A stretch of DNA of 64,000 nt, from the NCBI GenBank assembly GCA_030068075.1, contig CM057827.1:69764500-69828499 (forward strand). Direction: 5' to 3'. The position numbers and the translations under genes are program-made. The notes beneath the pieces are model-generated. The model was given only the letters and a program-made list of their open reading frames with translations, searched no databases and was not told the origin of the DNA. Source of the DNA: Paguma larvata (Eukaryota; Chordata; Mammalia; Carnivora; Viverridae). Below are positions 1 through 32,620 of this stretch, one piece after another (the stretch's first letter is position 1; each line of letters starts with the position of its first letter).

Positions 1-832
1 AGTATTGCCATTTTGACGATATTTATTCTTCCAATCCATGAGCATGGGATGTTTTTCCATTTCCTTGTGTCTTCCTCAATTTCCTTCATAAGTTTTTTAT
101 AGTTTTCAGTGTAGAGGTCTTTCACATCTTTGGTTAGGTTTATTCCTAGGTATTTTATGGTTTTTGGTGCAATTGTGAAAGGGATTAGCTTCTTTATTTC
201 TCTTTCTGCTGCCTCATTGATGGTGTATAGAAATGCCACTGATTTCTGTACATTGATTTTGTATCCTGCAACTTTGCTGAAATCATGAATCAGTTCTAGT
301 AGGCTTTTGGTGGATTCCGTCGGGTTTTCCATGTAAAGTATCATGTCATCTGCAAAAAGTGAAAGTTTGACTTCCTCCTTGCCAATCTTGATGCCTTTTA
401 TTTTGTTTTGTTGTCTGATTGCTGATGCTAAGACTTCCAGCACTATGTTAAATAGCAGTGGCGAGAGTGGACACCCCTGTCGTGTTCCTGATCTCAGGGG
501 AAAGGCTTTCAATTTTTCCCCATTGAGGATGATATTAGCTGTGGGCTTTTCATATATGGCTTTTATGATATTTAAGTATGTTCCTTCTATCCCGACTTTC
601 TCGAGAGTTTTTATTAAGAAAGGATGCTGTATTTTGTCAAATGCTTTTTCTGCATCTATTGACAGGATCATATGGTTCTTATCTTTTCTTTTGTTGATGT
701 GATGTATCACGTTGATTGATTTGCGAATATTGAACCAGCCCTGCAACCCAGGGATGAATCCTACTTGATCATGGTGGATAATTCTCTTTATATGCTGTTG
801 GATTCGATTTGCTAGTATCTTGTTGAAGTTTA
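1..832 (-). mobile_element. L1 LINE ORF2 fragment (antisense, truncated)
   Basis: Read on the minus strand this is the reverse-transcriptase part of L1 ORF2. Typical antisense phrases are present, for example the stretch near 440-480 about an incompletely filled list of sites seen in all L1 copies. The copy ends abruptly near 832, its 5' truncation point, and runs off the left edge. The frame is broken by stops. Confidence 0.85.
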
Positions 833-1354
833 TGTAAGTTTTAACGTGAGAACAGGAGACAGTGTGGAACGTGCTTTGTGTTTACAGCTTGTGTAATGTC
901 ACAGAACTATCTGCATACTGGCTGCTTTGTAATTTCTCTGGAGAAATCCACCTGCCAGTGCCCCACATGAGAAGGGAAAACCGTGATGGACGTAAACGAG
1001 AGAAGCGGTGACTGGTAGTCCGCGGAGGCCCATAATGCTCGACTCGGGACTGCTGAGAATAGTTCAACAGAGAAGAAGAAAAATCTCACCATCACAGGGC
1101 CCAGAAGCCAATGTGGGTAACATCTGATTATTCCTTAAAGTCACCTTGAGTAAAAACTAAAGAGGTCTTGTTGAGCCAGCTTTTCTTTCGGCCTTCCGGT
1201 TAGGAGTTCTGAGCCTTTCACTTGCTGACCTGTACTAAGGGCACACGCATTACTTCTGGTGAAGGGGGTCAGGGAAGACCAGGACCTGTCTGAATGGTCT
1301 ATGAGCTGAAATCCCAGGTGCCTGAGCCCCAAGCTCCTGTGCCATGCTCTCTCT
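833..1354. other. No gene recognised (downstream flank of NYNRIN)
   Basis: I see only short chance frames and no convincing repeat between the L1 and the L2-like stretch. Confidence 0.5.
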
Positions 1355-1510
1355 TTTACTGCCCTGCACTGTATTTGCTTGTTGAATTGTCCCCCTCACC
1401 TGACCGTGGATTCCGAAGGGGCTGAGACCTTATCACTCACATGACCTGCTACCCAGCCCACACCTAGCCAGGGCCCGGCACATCGTAGATGCTCCATAAT
1501 TAATGAACGA
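1355..1510 (+). repeat. L2-like 3' end
   Basis: Ends with a GGCACATCGTAGATGCTC-type phrase followed by ATTAATGAACGA, matching the usual L2 3' terminus pattern. Divergent copy. Confidence 0.45.
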
Positions 1511-1727
1511 CAGTGTACACACACACTGGGAAGTTCTCAGGAAAGAATTTTCCTTCCTGCCACTCCATACCCCTGCCAGTGCTGAACGGAAGTTTGGGCA
1601 GTTGAAGAAGGCACCAAGAAGCAGAGGCCCAGAGTCGGGAAGCTTGGCCAACATTAGGAAGGTCTCTGCTGAGCAAAAACAGCAAGAGTTCCAAGGGTGG
1701 GAAGAAGAGAAATGTTAGCTAGCTAGC

Positions 1728-2107
1728 TAGTCTTAGTTAGCTCAGGCTGCTATAACAAAATGCCATAGACCAGGGGGCTTAAATGACAGTCCGCTATTTC
1801 TCATAGTTCTGGAGGTGGACATTTGAGACCAAGGTGCTGACAGATCCAGTGTCTGGTGAGAGCCCACTTCCTGGCTTGCAGATGGCCATCTTTTCATTGT
1901 ACCCCACATGGTGGAGACAGCAAGCTGTAGCCCCTTTCCTTTCTTATAAGGACATTAATCCCACCATGGAGGATCCACCCAGAAGACCTCATCCAAACCT
2001 GATGACCTCCTGGGGGCCCTCCTAATTCCTCCAAGTAGCATCCTACTGGGGTTTAAGATTTCGGCATATGAACAGGGGTGGAGGGACACAAACATACAGC
2101 CCATGGC
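1728..2107 (-). mobile_element. MaLR (MLT1/MST-type) solitary LTR
   Basis: On the minus strand it shows the classic order: opening TGCCATGGGCTG, TTCATATG-like, CTTATAAG, CCAGGAAGTGGGCTC, a CTCCAGAACTATGAGAAAT polyadenylation region, then TTATAGCAGCCTGAGC. It is a solitary ancient LTR with no internal viral sequence. Confidence 0.8.
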
Positions 2108-2164
2108 AGAGATGAATACTCACGCCATATCGGCACCGCAGTAGCCTCTTTGCACAGATTATTT

Positions 2165-2290
2165 CATGCAATTATTGTGCCATCCCATAACTTGGGACTC
2201 ATCACCCTGCATCTCACAGATGGGGAAACCAAAGCCTCAAGAAACAGGCCACTCAGGTAGCAGATATAGAGTCAATGTCCAAACCTAATT
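2165..2290 (-). repeat. MIR-like SINE fragment
   Basis: CATCTCACAGATGGGGAAAC followed by a pattern of paired-allele style MIR sequence in reverse orientation. Divergent. Confidence 0.5.
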
Positions 2291-2639
2291 CTATGTTTCC
2301 AATACAACTAACCTGGGTCAGTGCTGATGCCATCCTCTCCCGCCAGCCTTCATTCACCCAGTTCTTCCATGACAGGGACTGGAAAGAGCAGCTGCGCAGG
2401 AGCCCATAGCCTGGGCTCCCCTCCCAGCCCTGCCACAAACCAGCCATGGGGCCTTATGTATATCACTGCCTGGGTGCTGGTCTCCTCATCTATAAAAATG
2501 AGACCATGCATCAGATGAGCTTGAAAAGGTACTACTCAGGCCTTCAAATCTTCAGGTAGGCCTGGGAAACATGCAGCAGCTGCACCCCACAACTGCCCCC
2601 CCATAAGTAAGTCTGTAGCTAAAAAGAACCGGACATTGG

Positions 2640-4473
2640 CTCCATTTGGATCTGTTTATTGACAAATCGAATGAAAAAAAAATCATATAAAAGGATATAA
2701 GACCATAAATGTGGTTAACAGTTGGGGTGGACAGAGGAGGGCAGTTGGGGTGTGGGTACAGCGTGGGGAGGGGGCAGGCTGGGCATACCATTGGAGGTAG
2801 GAGCAGAGCAGAGGGGGAGAAAAGGGGAAAGAGGAGGAAAGAAGGTGTCTGCTAACAATCCCACAGCTCACCTTTCAGTTTCTCAGCTGTCACCCAATCA
2901 CTCTCTCCGGGACAGAATTAACAGCTGGAAATGGCTTAAGGGCAACATCGAAGCAGCTTGTCTACAAGAACCGGGAGATGGGGAATGGGACAGGATTCTG
3001 AGGGATTCTCTCCCTTGAACCTGTCACCAGAAACGTGTTTAGGGTAAACTGGGAGTTAGGAAGCTTAATCTTGGTCCCAACTAAGCCACCAAGGAACCAG
3101 CCATGGGATTCTGGGTATGTCACTTCCCCTCCTGGCCTCTTTCCTTGGCTGTACAACAAGCAAACTGGCTAGATGGTAGGTTCTACTCTAGCTCTAGCAA
3201 TGCCAAATGCTTTGGCAACCTGAGCTGGGCCAGGAGTCTGGCTCAGCTCTGGAAAAATGAAAACTACTTAGAGGCCCCGCCAGAGTGACACGGTACTGGC
3301 CTTCACCTGGAAACTACAGTCAGCAGCAGCAGCAGTCACTCAGAGGGTTAGTGTAAGTGCACACACCTATGAGAAATTCACTGTCCCTACGACATGATCT
3401 TTGCAGGAAGTGGCTGTGAGGGAACTGGGTTTTGCTCTACACAGAAGGCAGGTGCAGGGGGTGGGGACGATCCAACCAAAGCAGTCACACACTGTGCAAG
3501 GTCTGGGGACACAGGGTACAGTAGACGTGGGAGGAAAGGGCTGTGGGCTTTGGGGCAGGGTTGGAAAGTAGAGCCGTGCCAGCACCTCGCCGTGTGCCGG
3601 ACCGCTCATTTCAGACACCCTGCCCCCTTGAAACAGAGGCCCGGGCCCCTTGGTCTAGCTGAAGCAGCTTGTCAGGTAGAGATGCCACACTCGGCATCGA
3701 GATCCTTGGTTCCTGTATGGTTGACGCCATTGAAGCAGGGGTTGGGTTGTCTTCATCGGCTGGAGCCAACTGAGGTAGGCTATCTCCCCTTGCCCTTCCC
3801 CTGCTGACAAGAGGGATCTGTGTGGCCCGCCATACTTTTACCCCAGCTCTGAGCCTTGGGCCCAGAACTGCCAGCCCTTCCTCGACAGCTGGGCAGGCCT
3901 AGGTGAGGAAGGTGGCTGTGAGACTGGGAATGGGCTGCCTCTCCACAGCCCTCATCGATTTGGGTCAGCTGTGACAGCTGGAAGGACAAAGAGTCCCCAA
4001 ATGAACAGTTCAGGGGAAGAGTCCATATTCGAGATTTCTGTTGATAGGGGAATGTGGTTCTGATTTTGAGGCCCGGAGCCAACACCGTTTGACGGTTAGG
4101 ACAGGCAGGAGTAAAGTTCTGGGGGACATGTGTATGTACCTGTACACGTGGGACAGGAAAACAGGGATACTCAGGGAAAGACGATGAGCCTGGCCTACCT
4201 TCATAAGGGGGCTTTCTGCCCCCCAGGGTAAAACTGCCAGAGGCCCATATCTCACAGCCTTCGATAGACTTTCCCAATATCCCAAGCTGGGGGTGTTTCC
4301 ATAGGGACGCTGATCCCCAGTTCAAGGCAATTCAGCAAAGCTTTGTGAATTAACTTCTCCACAAAAGGCACAACCGAGGCCCCCAGGGGGCTATGAGACC
4401 ACTTCTTGGGGCTGGGGGAGGCCTAGCAGCAAAAGCCCAGGACCTTGGAGCGGGGGCTCTCCCAGCGCCCCGG
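2640..4473 (-). other. NYNRIN: NYNRIN 3' untranslated region (inferred)
   Basis: This is the sequence between the NYNRIN stop and the first good poly(A) signal on the minus strand. It holds no long coding frame consistent with a gene and no SINE. The boundary is inferred from the AATAAA at 2660-2655. Confidence 0.6.
2655..2660 (-). terminator. Poly(A) signal AATAAA, probable NYNRIN 3' end
   Basis: Minus-strand AATAAA about 1.8 kb after the NYNRIN stop. A U-rich stretch (GGTTCTTTTTAGC) lies roughly 20-40 nt downstream, as expected for cleavage near 2640. Confidence 0.6.
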
Positions 4474-24651
<20,178 letters not shown>

Positions 24652-24666
24652 GGCTGCCCCGCCGCC

Positions 24667-24803
24667 CCTGGAAGGAGGGCGCCGACGGTGTCAACCCGGT
24701 CCCAGCGCTGGAGGCGCCCCGGCAGGGTGCGGGAGGAGCCCTGGCCACGCCCCCTCCTCGGAGCGGCGCGCCCCCCGCCTCAGCCAGGTCCTCGCGGCTC
24801 ACC
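24667..24803 (-). other. Possible NYNRIN 5' UTR splice junctions
   Basis: A pyrimidine-rich acceptor (CCCTCCTTCCAG, ending 24668) lies just upstream of the ATG. A GTGAGC donor (24802-24801) lies further upstream. Together they could define a short first intron in the 5' UTR. This is inferred from splice-like sequence only. Confidence 0.35.
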
Positions 24804-26534
24804 CACCCACCAGCCCCGGCCACGGCGCCCGTCCGCCCGAGTTCCGACCCTTTTAGCGGCGGCTCCCGCGACAATCTCTTCCTGCCAGGGGCTGCAGCTG
24901 GGGGTGGGACCGCTTGGGCTCCCGCCGCCCTTCCCTCCGCCCCCAGCCTTCCCCCTTCACCACTGCGCCAGCCCCTGCAGGATGAACCCTTTCTCCGTCT
25001 GCCTGGTGGCTTGAAGGGGCGCGGAGGGCCGAGGGAGGGGGCGACCGGGCTGGGGGAGGGGGTGAGAGGGTCCAGGAAACCTCCGCCTTCCACCCAAGTT
25101 TTAGGCCCGAAGCCAGAATCAGGGGTCAAAGTTAATTTCCTTCCACGTTCCCCTTTCCTGGGTGGAAGGAAGAGGAAGGGGAAGGAGGGGCGTTCCGGTG
25201 GGGGGGAGGGGGCTTGGTTTCGGGGACTTTCTCCCAGTTCCTCCCACCGCGCCCCTCCCAGCCCTCCCCGGAGAAGCGGAGAAGCGGATCTGTGCCACTC
25301 CTTCCCCCGGAGGAAAGGGTTAAGGGAGAGCAGGGTGGGGAGCCGGGGAGGCCAGGGCCTGAGGAAACTCCGGGCTGGAAACCTAGCAGGAAGCAGAGGG
25401 TAACGGCACCTCCTCCCCACCCCACCCCCAAGTCTGGGGACAGCCGGGGCTGGCAGGCAGCCCAGACCCTCCTGAAGCCCCCAGGGCTGGAAGGGCGGGG
25501 AGAGCCGCCTGAGTTTTCAGACTGGCGTAGTTAATGAAAGCCCCTTTTAGCAAGTTCGAGTAATGCGGTGGGGGGGAGGGGGATGTTCAGGATGGAAGTG
25601 AGGGTCTGGTCAGTAACGCAGCCTTTCAGGGTTCCCTCAACCCCTGACCCACAGCCAACCGCTTGGCATCGGCGGTCAGGGACTAGCTCTGGGCCGGGGG
25701 CCCGCCTCCAACACCGGGCCCCGGAGGCGTCCCCAGCACAAAGAACACCTTATGCAGCCCTGGGGCCTGAACAGAACCTGGCTCTGTGGAGGGCACAGTC
25801 TGGGTCCTGGGCTTCAGTGACCTTTATTTTACAAACCTAAAATGAGCCCCTCATTCTGACAGGCACAAGTGTACCTATGGGGACAAAGGGCAGTGGACTC
25901 TCATTTAAGCCTGCCCAGGAACATCTGGCCTGTCGGGCCATGGTGTGTTTGTGTCCAGGCAGGCAAGGGGCCAAGAGCGCCCCACTGCAAGGAAGAGGCC
26001 CAACTGGGGAGAGAAGAGGGCTCATACTCTCATACTACTCCTAGGATACTCATACTATTTCTAGACTGGAATTCAGCCCGTCCTGTCCCACCCCTGCTTC
26101 TCCCTAGACTGGAATCCAGAAAAGGAAAAGGTGATTGGTGTCCCCTCTGGCTCCACAATCTTCTGCTGGGCCCCATCTGTGTCCCTGTCCTGCCTCTTCC
26201 TAGTACCTTGAAGCAAATGACCCTCAGGGTGAACTTCAGGTCCTCTCCACCCTTCCCACCTCTGTCTGCTCTCCCTGTATCAGAAGAGGCACCTGCCTTC
26301 CTGTGTTTCCGTTTTTCCTGTGAAGCAAGGTAAGAGCCACCTAGCCCTGCTGCCTACTCTTCCCTGAATAAACACATAACTCTTGTAACCCTTTTCCAAT
26401 GGACTGTGGATCCCACACACAGTGGCGTCTTCAAGGAAAACCCTCGGGTTTAATCCTAAATTCAAAGGAGGATGGAAAGAGGTCAGGCTGAGGAGTCAGG
26501 TACTTGATAAATGGGGAAGAGAGGGTAATTTATC

Positions 26535-26590
26535 TAAACTCTTGTGCCTCCAGTTTCTTCAGCTCATAAAAATGGGGCTAATAATACCTA
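26535..26590 (+). repeat. MIR fragment
   Basis: TGCCTCCAGTTTCTTCAGCT then AAAAATGGGGCTAATAATAC, the MIR 3' core. Confidence 0.6.
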
Positions 26591-26592
26591 CA

Positions 26593-26640
26593 GCGCAGGT
26601 CGTAAATCAGACCACACAGGTTGTAAATCAGACCGCACAG
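26593..26640. repeat. Two-copy 21-bp tandem repeat
   Basis: CAGGT(C/T)GTAAATCAGACC(A/G)C occurs twice head to tail. Confidence 0.75.
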
Positions 26641-26892
26641 ATATACAGATACAGGTGCCACACCTGGCACATTTTCTGGCAGAGGAGATACCCTATACAT
26701 TTTAATTTTCCCTTCATAGATCTTGTCTCTGGTCCCCACCTCACCTCTGGCCAATATGTCACCATACTTTCCCAGAGATGCCCTCTTTCCCATTGCCACC
26801 AGCCCGGCTCCTCCGACCAGGCTCTCCTCACCCTTCCTATTAACCAGTGCCCTCCTCCTGCCTCTCCTCTTGGTTGTAGCGGATTTAGTTAA

Positions 26893-26985
26893 ATAGCCTG
26901 GCTCTAGTCCCGACTTTGCCAGTGATGAGTTGTGCATGATTAAGCAGGTAGCTAAGTCCTTGACCTCACTGGGCTTCCTCATCTA
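26893..26985 (+). repeat. MIR fragment
   Basis: AGCCTGGCTCTAGTCCCGAC, ATGAGTTGTGCATGATTAAG and GACCTCACTGGGCTTCCTC follow MIR order. Confidence 0.65.
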
Positions 26986-28286
26986 AATTCATTCGCTGGG
27001 CCAAATTCATTCACTCATTCAGCAAATTCAACACACATTTATTAAGTGTTTACTATAAGCCAGGCCTTGGCAGTATAGCATCGACTAACGTAACTCCCAG
27101 CCCTGCTGGAATGGGTGAAGGAAGAAGAAGCCAGCTGTGATTTCAGGGAATGACAACTATTGTACTGGAAATAAGGCAAGGCGCGGTGATGAAGAGTGTC
27201 CTGATGGGGCCTCTCTGGCGAGGTGGTATTTCAGCAAGAAGAGCACGGAGATGGCAATGCACAAAGCTCTTATTTTTGATCCAAGCCTCTCCCAGCGTGA
27301 ATACGTTTGGTGATTCCTTGCCTGTAACATTACTTTAAGACTTGTTCGATTGAATTGGAGGCATTCCTTGCCCTGGCCCAAGCTCACCTTCCCAACCTTG
27401 TATGGAAGGATCCCAGCTTCAGTCTAAGGAGAATTCGATATGTCTCGACATGTCTGGCAACAGGGTAGCATGCCTTGCCAGGAGCCTGTTTGCATAAGGA
27501 ATGAGAAGCCTCCAGAGAAAGCTCTTGGAGATTAAAGGAGGGGCCTGCCCTGGAAGCTTGACAGACAGGCCTATTCCAGTTCCTGGAGATGGGGGTGGGG
27601 AGCCCTGGGACCCAGGCAGCCTGCTTGGGATCTTCTTGTGGGAGTAACCCAGTGGGGAGACGGGCTTCTCGGTGACTTTGCCAGAATCCAGAGCAGCCCT
27701 GGTGGGCTCCCATTGGAGCAGAAGCGGCTTCCCAGAGGCACAAAGAATGGTTGGGACTTCTGGCAGTTCCAAACAAGCAAGTAGAGGCAGGAGCCAAGCA
27801 AACTGGAGTTACTCTGAGAGAGAGTGATGGCTCCCATATTGGTCAGGATCTCGGTAGGAAGCACGTGGTCCTCAAAAAGGGATGGCTGAAAGAAGTTTAA
27901 AGAATGGGATGTGGGCACGCTTAAGGAAAACCAGTAAGAGACTCTAGGGCTAGTGTGGGGAAAGCCATCACCACCATAGCCTGAAAGGGAAAGGGGAAGA
28001 TGTGGTTACTGGAACCAACTAATGAACCAGAGCTGGAGCTGTAGAGGGCCATCAGAAGAAGCTGTGGTCTTAGGGGAAGACGCACAGCCACCGACAAGCT
28101 GCGACCAGGGGCGGAGGGAGCAGGCTTCCAGCTTGCTGCGATGTCTAGCATTGGCCACACCCAATCAGAAGCCAAAAGGCAAGAAGTAGGGTTGAGGCAG
28201 GCCATTGAGGTCAGCCTCCTGGACACAGGCAGGGTATTGGAGAGCAAAGAGGAGAACTGGAAGGGACACCGAATGGGCAGGGAGTG

Positions 28287-28350
28287 GCTTAAAACAACGG
28301 ATGTGTATTCTCTCACAGTTCTGGAAACTAGAAGGCTGAAATCAAAACAT
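28287..28350 (-). repeat. MLT1-type LTR fragment
   Basis: GGCTTAAAACAACGGATGTG then TCTCACAGTTCTGGAAACTA, the reversed 3' end of a MaLR LTR. Confidence 0.65.
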
Positions 28351-28497
28351 ATAAAGCTACTATTAGCAACTTGGCACATGAATAGACAAACTGTTGAGTG
28401 GAACAGACCAAAAATGTAGAAAAGAAGAGCAACTACATACAGAAATTTAGTATATGAGAAAGATAGCTCTTCAGTGAAGATAAGCTACATTTTGATC

Positions 28498-28716
28498 TTT
28501 TTTTTTAATGTTTATTTATTTATTTTAAAGGAGAGAGAACTCCTGTGCACAAGCAGGAGAGGGACAGGGAGAGAGAGAGAGAGAGAGAATCCCAAGTAGG
28601 ACTCGCACTGTGAGCTCAGAGCCCGACATGGGGTTCGATTCCATGACCACAAGATCATGACCTGAGCTGAAATCTAGAGTCAGATGCTTAACCGACTGAG
28701 CCATCCAAGATGCCCC
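28498..28716 (-). mobile_element. CAN-SINE
   Basis: Reversed full-length copy ending CCGACTGAGCCATCCAAGAT. Confidence 0.9.
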
Positions 28717-28954
28717 TAAGATGTATTTTTCAATAAAGGTCTTGGGACAATGGGGTAGCCTTCTGAGATAAAATAAAATATCCACACCTCACCTCATATA
28801 CCAAAACAAATTCTTGCAAAATCATATATTTAAGTATTAAAACTGGAATCATAAAAATACTATAATCATGGGAGAATTATTTTTATTATTATCTTTGGGA
28901 GAAGCAGACGTTTTAAGAATGACACCAGGTCAGAAGTCATTAAATACTTGTTTA

Positions 28955-29160
28955 GGGGCATCTGGATGGCTCAGTTGGTTAAGCATCCAACTTTGGCTCA
29001 GGTCATGATCTCACAGTTTTTGAGTTGGAGCCCCATGTTGGGGCTCTGTGCTGACAGCTTAGGGCCTGGAGCCTACTTTAGACTCTGTGTCTCTCTCTCA
29101 GACCCTCTCCTGCTCACAGTCTGTCTCTCTTTCTCTCAAAAACAAACATTAAAAAATTAA
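28955..29160 (+). mobile_element. CAN-SINE
   Basis: Head GGGGCATCTGGATGGCTCAG, tail CTCAAAAACAAACATT. Confidence 0.9.
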
Positions 29161-29196
29161 AATTAAAAAAAACATGTTTAATACATCAGTCACGTA

Positions 29197-29308
29197 GGGG
29201 TGGCTGGCCAGCTTAGTCGGTGGAGCGTGTGGCTCTTGAACTCAGGTTTGTGAGTTCAAGTCCCATTCGGATGTAGAGATTACTTAAAAAGAAAATCTTT
29301 AAAATACA
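29197..29308 (+). mobile_element. CAN-SINE, short type
   Basis: Head GGGGTGGCTGGCCAGCTTAG, end GATGTAGAGATTACTTAAAA. Confidence 0.87.
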
Positions 29309-29445
29309 TACATATATACAGTTGCATAAATTCAGAATTTTTTCCCATGGGAAAGTAAACCCCACAAGCAGAGTCAATAGACAAATGAAAAGCCGAGAAA
29401 ATCGATTTGCCAATTATATCAAACCAAGAGCTGATTTCCTTCATA

Positions 29446-29658
29446 GTTTTTTTTCTTTAAATTTTAAAAAATATTTTATTTCTTTTTGAGAGAGAGAGAG
29501 TTCAAGCAGGGGAAGGGCAGAGAGAGGGGGGACAGAGGACCAGAAGCAGACTCCACACTGACAGCAGTGAGCCCAATGTGGGGCTCGAACTTATGAACAA
29601 CCAGATCATGACCTCAGCCAAAGTCAGGAGCTTCACTGACTGAGCCGCCCAGACACTC
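29446..29658 (-). mobile_element. CAN-SINE
   Basis: Reversed copy. Target-site duplication CTGATTT(C/T)CTTCATA at 29431-29445 and 29659-29673. Confidence 0.92.
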
Positions 29659-29679
29659 CTGATTTTCTTCATATTTAAA

Positions 29680-30330
29680 CAGCTCTTACAAAAAAGATTG
29701 GCTCAATAGAAAAATGGACAAAGATATAAACAATCCACAAAAGAGAAAATATAATGATTCTTAAACATAGGAAAAGATGCTCCCTTTCATTTTTTTTAAT
29801 GTTTTATATATTTAGAGAGAGAAAGAGAGAGAGAGCATACGTAAGCAGCGGAGGGGCAGAGAAAGGGACAGAGGATCCTAAGCAGGCCCTGTGCTGACAG
29901 CAGAGAGCCCAATGTGGGGCTCACACTCACAAACTGGGAGATCATGACTGAGCTGAAGTCCACTGCTCCCCTGACCGAGCCCCCTAGCCACCCCTCCCTT
30001 TCATTCTTAATTTTAAAAATGCAAATTAAAACTATAGCAAGATTTTTCATCTATGGAGTGGCAAGAATTAGCAATGTTTGCTAATACACAGTGCTGGCCA
30101 TGCTTGGACCCTGCTGGCATGTCCTCCCAACCTCCAAGGACGGCAATTAGCAGTGTCCATTAAATTTCGATTGGATATGCTCTGGAGGCCAGCAATCACA
30201 CTCTAAGAACCTATTGTAGGAATAGATTCTCACAAGCACATAGAAAAATACGAGCATGAGTATTCTTTGCAGCATTCTTTGTCATGGCACATTAGAAATA
30301 ATCTAAATGTGAATGTTCATTCATGCAGTG
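29680..30330 (+). mobile_element. Old L1 ORF2 3' fragment, split by a CAN-SINE
   Basis: Phrases such as AGAAAAATGGACAAAGATAT, ATGCAAATTAAAACTATAG and AGAAATAATCTAAATGTGAA match the end of L1 ORF2. The copy is heavily decayed. Confidence 0.65.
29791..29993 (-). mobile_element. CAN-SINE
   Basis: Reversed copy inserted in the L1 fragment. Target-site duplication CTCCCTTTCATT at both sides (about 29779-29790 and 29994-30005). Confidence 0.9.
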
Positions 30331-30339
30331 AGTTACCAT

Positions 30340-31082
30340 CCTTCAAAGGTAGGGGATAGAATTGTCCTAATATGGAACTAGGTCCGGACATATAAAAGGG
30401 AACTTTATAAAGCCTAGTGCAAGAGAAGGGGGGCTGGGAGGGAACCCTCCAATTGCTGATGGCCCCGGCGCACCAGCCAGCACCCACCAGAGGCACATGT
30501 ACTGTGTGCCTAAGGGACCTTGGACTGGGGGCAGAGGGCCCTCCAGAGCACAGACCCATGTCATGTATTCAGATGGTCTTACGGTTTTGAGAAATGTGCA
30601 AAAGATATTTTAACCCCAGTGTGTAAGACTACTGTGTCTTTCCCTTCAGACTTCCCTCTGTCACCCTTCTGCTTGTGGCGGGTGACATCAGTGATATTGT
30701 GGCAGGTGAATGCCCAAGGGCAGTTTTGGGGCCTAGCAAAAAGGAAGGTGGATTGGAGATATATATACTAATTGCGATAGATTTATGTGGCTTGCGGTAC
30801 CTTCCAGACCAAATTAAGTTATTGCTTGCCATTGCTGTGCTGAAAGGGCTTTCAAAAATTTTCCTTTCCCCTCACCTGGGATGACCACACAAAGCTGTAA
30901 GTCATACAAACTGTACATTAAGCAGTTAATGATTTTTTTAATACCCATGCTATTTTTCTGGGTTTTAGAGTGTTTATGGTATTTGTCGGCTTTTTGAAAT
31001 ATGTAGCTTAGTTTGTGTTTTCTATGTTTTGTACCAAAAATTAAAACTAAATGCAATATATCTTGCTAACCTCTGTCTTTAA
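30340..31082. other. Intergenic, no gene recognised
   Basis: Unique-looking AT-rich sequence with short chance frames only. It ends in a GTACCAAAAATTAAAACTAA stretch that resembles the end of a 3' UTR or an old LINE, but no source gene was recognised. Confidence 0.4.
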
Positions 31083-31291
31083 TTTTTTTTTAAGGTTTAT
31101 TTATTCATTTTGAGAGGGAGAGGGCTCAAGCAGGGGAGGGACGGAGAGGGAGGGAGATACAGAATCCCAAGCAGACTCCGCGTGGTCAGCGTGGGGCCCG
31201 ACTCTGGGCTCTTATCTCACAAACTATGAAATCATGACCTGAGCTGAAATCAAGAGTTGGATGCTTAACTGGCTGAGCCACCCAGGCGCCC
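31083..31291 (-). mobile_element. CAN-SINE
   Basis: Reversed copy ending GGCTGAGCCACCCAGGCGCC. Confidence 0.91.
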
Positions 31292-32218
31292 TTATATATG
31301 CCTTTTAAATCCCTACAGAGACCAACACTTCTCCCTCAGTTTTATATTCCTTGTAAAAACAATGTTTGCGAAATGATGGGTTAGTAATGTAAACCGCATA
31401 CTTAGGATGGAATTTCGGATGGCTAAGGAACAGTTAAACCAACACGAATTCTGGTGATAGTGTGTTATATCTTGGGAGAGCAAGAGAAGGTCCCTGGACC
31501 AACTACAACCTCAAAGAAACCATGGGGAGTCTTGATGGAGGCAGGAAACAGAGTGGAGCCAGGGCCACCCAAAACTAGGCAAGGTTAGGGTCAGTAGCCA
31601 CTGGGAAGTGCCAGGTTAGGAAGTGCTGGGATTTTTCACGATGGTGAAAATAATCCAAAAATAATCCAAAATGGAATTGAAACTTAATTTTCTTTGCCTT
31701 GGAAAAACCTCTCATGCTCTATAGCATCACTCATGCTAGAGGTCATAAAGCATTCCAACACCTGGTTGAATCTAAGTACTATGGCTTTGTCTCCACACCC
31801 AGGGCGTGGCGGCTGGTCAGCTACCCAGGCAGGCAGAAGCGTTGGCAGCTTTCTTCCTCTGCCCTTTGCCACTAGGGGGACAAAGAATGAAGACCCCTCT
31901 CTGAGGCTGAGCAACATCCTAAAAGGACCTAAAGAATGGAGGGAAAAGGGCTGCATGGGGGGGCTCAAAACGAGTTTTGCCCCTCACCTCTACATACACC
32001 CAGCCCCTAGGCCCCTCCCCCACCCGACCCCTTCAGAGGGGCAAGGAAGTCCTGTCATTTATTTAGCAACCCTGAGTGAGCGGTCTCCTTCTGCAGGCTC
32101 CTCTGCACCCCGCCATTGGCAACATGAACTCCTCGAGTGTTTGAATCAGAAGAGATTTCAGGCACTGTTTGGACCAGTCCAACTCCTGCATTTTATTACC
32201 TACAAAGTGAACGATATC
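31292..32218. other. Intergenic, no gene recognised
   Basis: No recognisable repeat or gene. A 192-codon plus-strand frame (31694-32272) runs into a SINE and has no recognisable protein. Confidence 0.4.
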
Positions 32219-32419
32219 GGGGCACCTGGGTGGCTCAGTCAGTTAAGCGTCGGACTTCGGCTCAGGTCATGATCGCACTGTTCCTGAGTTGGAGCCCTAC
32301 GTTGGGCTCTGTGCTGACAGCTCAGAGCCTGGAACCTGCTTCAGATTCCCTCTCTCTCTGCCCCTCCCCCACTCGCACTCTGTCTCTCTCTCTCTCTCTC
32401 TCAAAAATAAATAAATATA
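32219..32419 (+). mobile_element. CAN-SINE, first of a tandem triplet
   Basis: Head GGGGCACCTGGGTGGCTCAG. Its 3' half is essentially identical to that of the second copy. Confidence 0.93.
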
Positions 32420-32620
32420 GGGGCGCCTGGGTGGCTCAGTCAGTTGGGTGGCCAACTTCAGCTCAGGTCATGATCTCACAGTCTGTGAGTTCGAGCCCCG
32501 CGTCAGGCTTTGTGCTGACGGCTCAGAGCCTGGAACCTGCTTCAGATTCCCTCTCTCTCTGCCCCTCCCCCACTCGCACTCTGTCTCTCTCTCTCTCTCT
32601 CTCAAAAATAAATAAATATA
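32420..32620 (+). mobile_element. CAN-SINE, second of a tandem triplet
   Basis: 201 bp. The 5' half equals that of the third copy and the 3' half equals that of the first copy. Confidence 0.93.

Noticed and set aside
343..702. Plus-strand ORF of 119 codons near the left edge
   Set aside because: It is antisense to L1 ORF2; the real homology is on the minus strand.
1728..2107. Possible provirus around the MLT1 LTR
   Set aside because: Only a single LTR, no gag, pol or env sequence around it; the MLT1 LTR at 38556 is too far away and in the opposite orientation.
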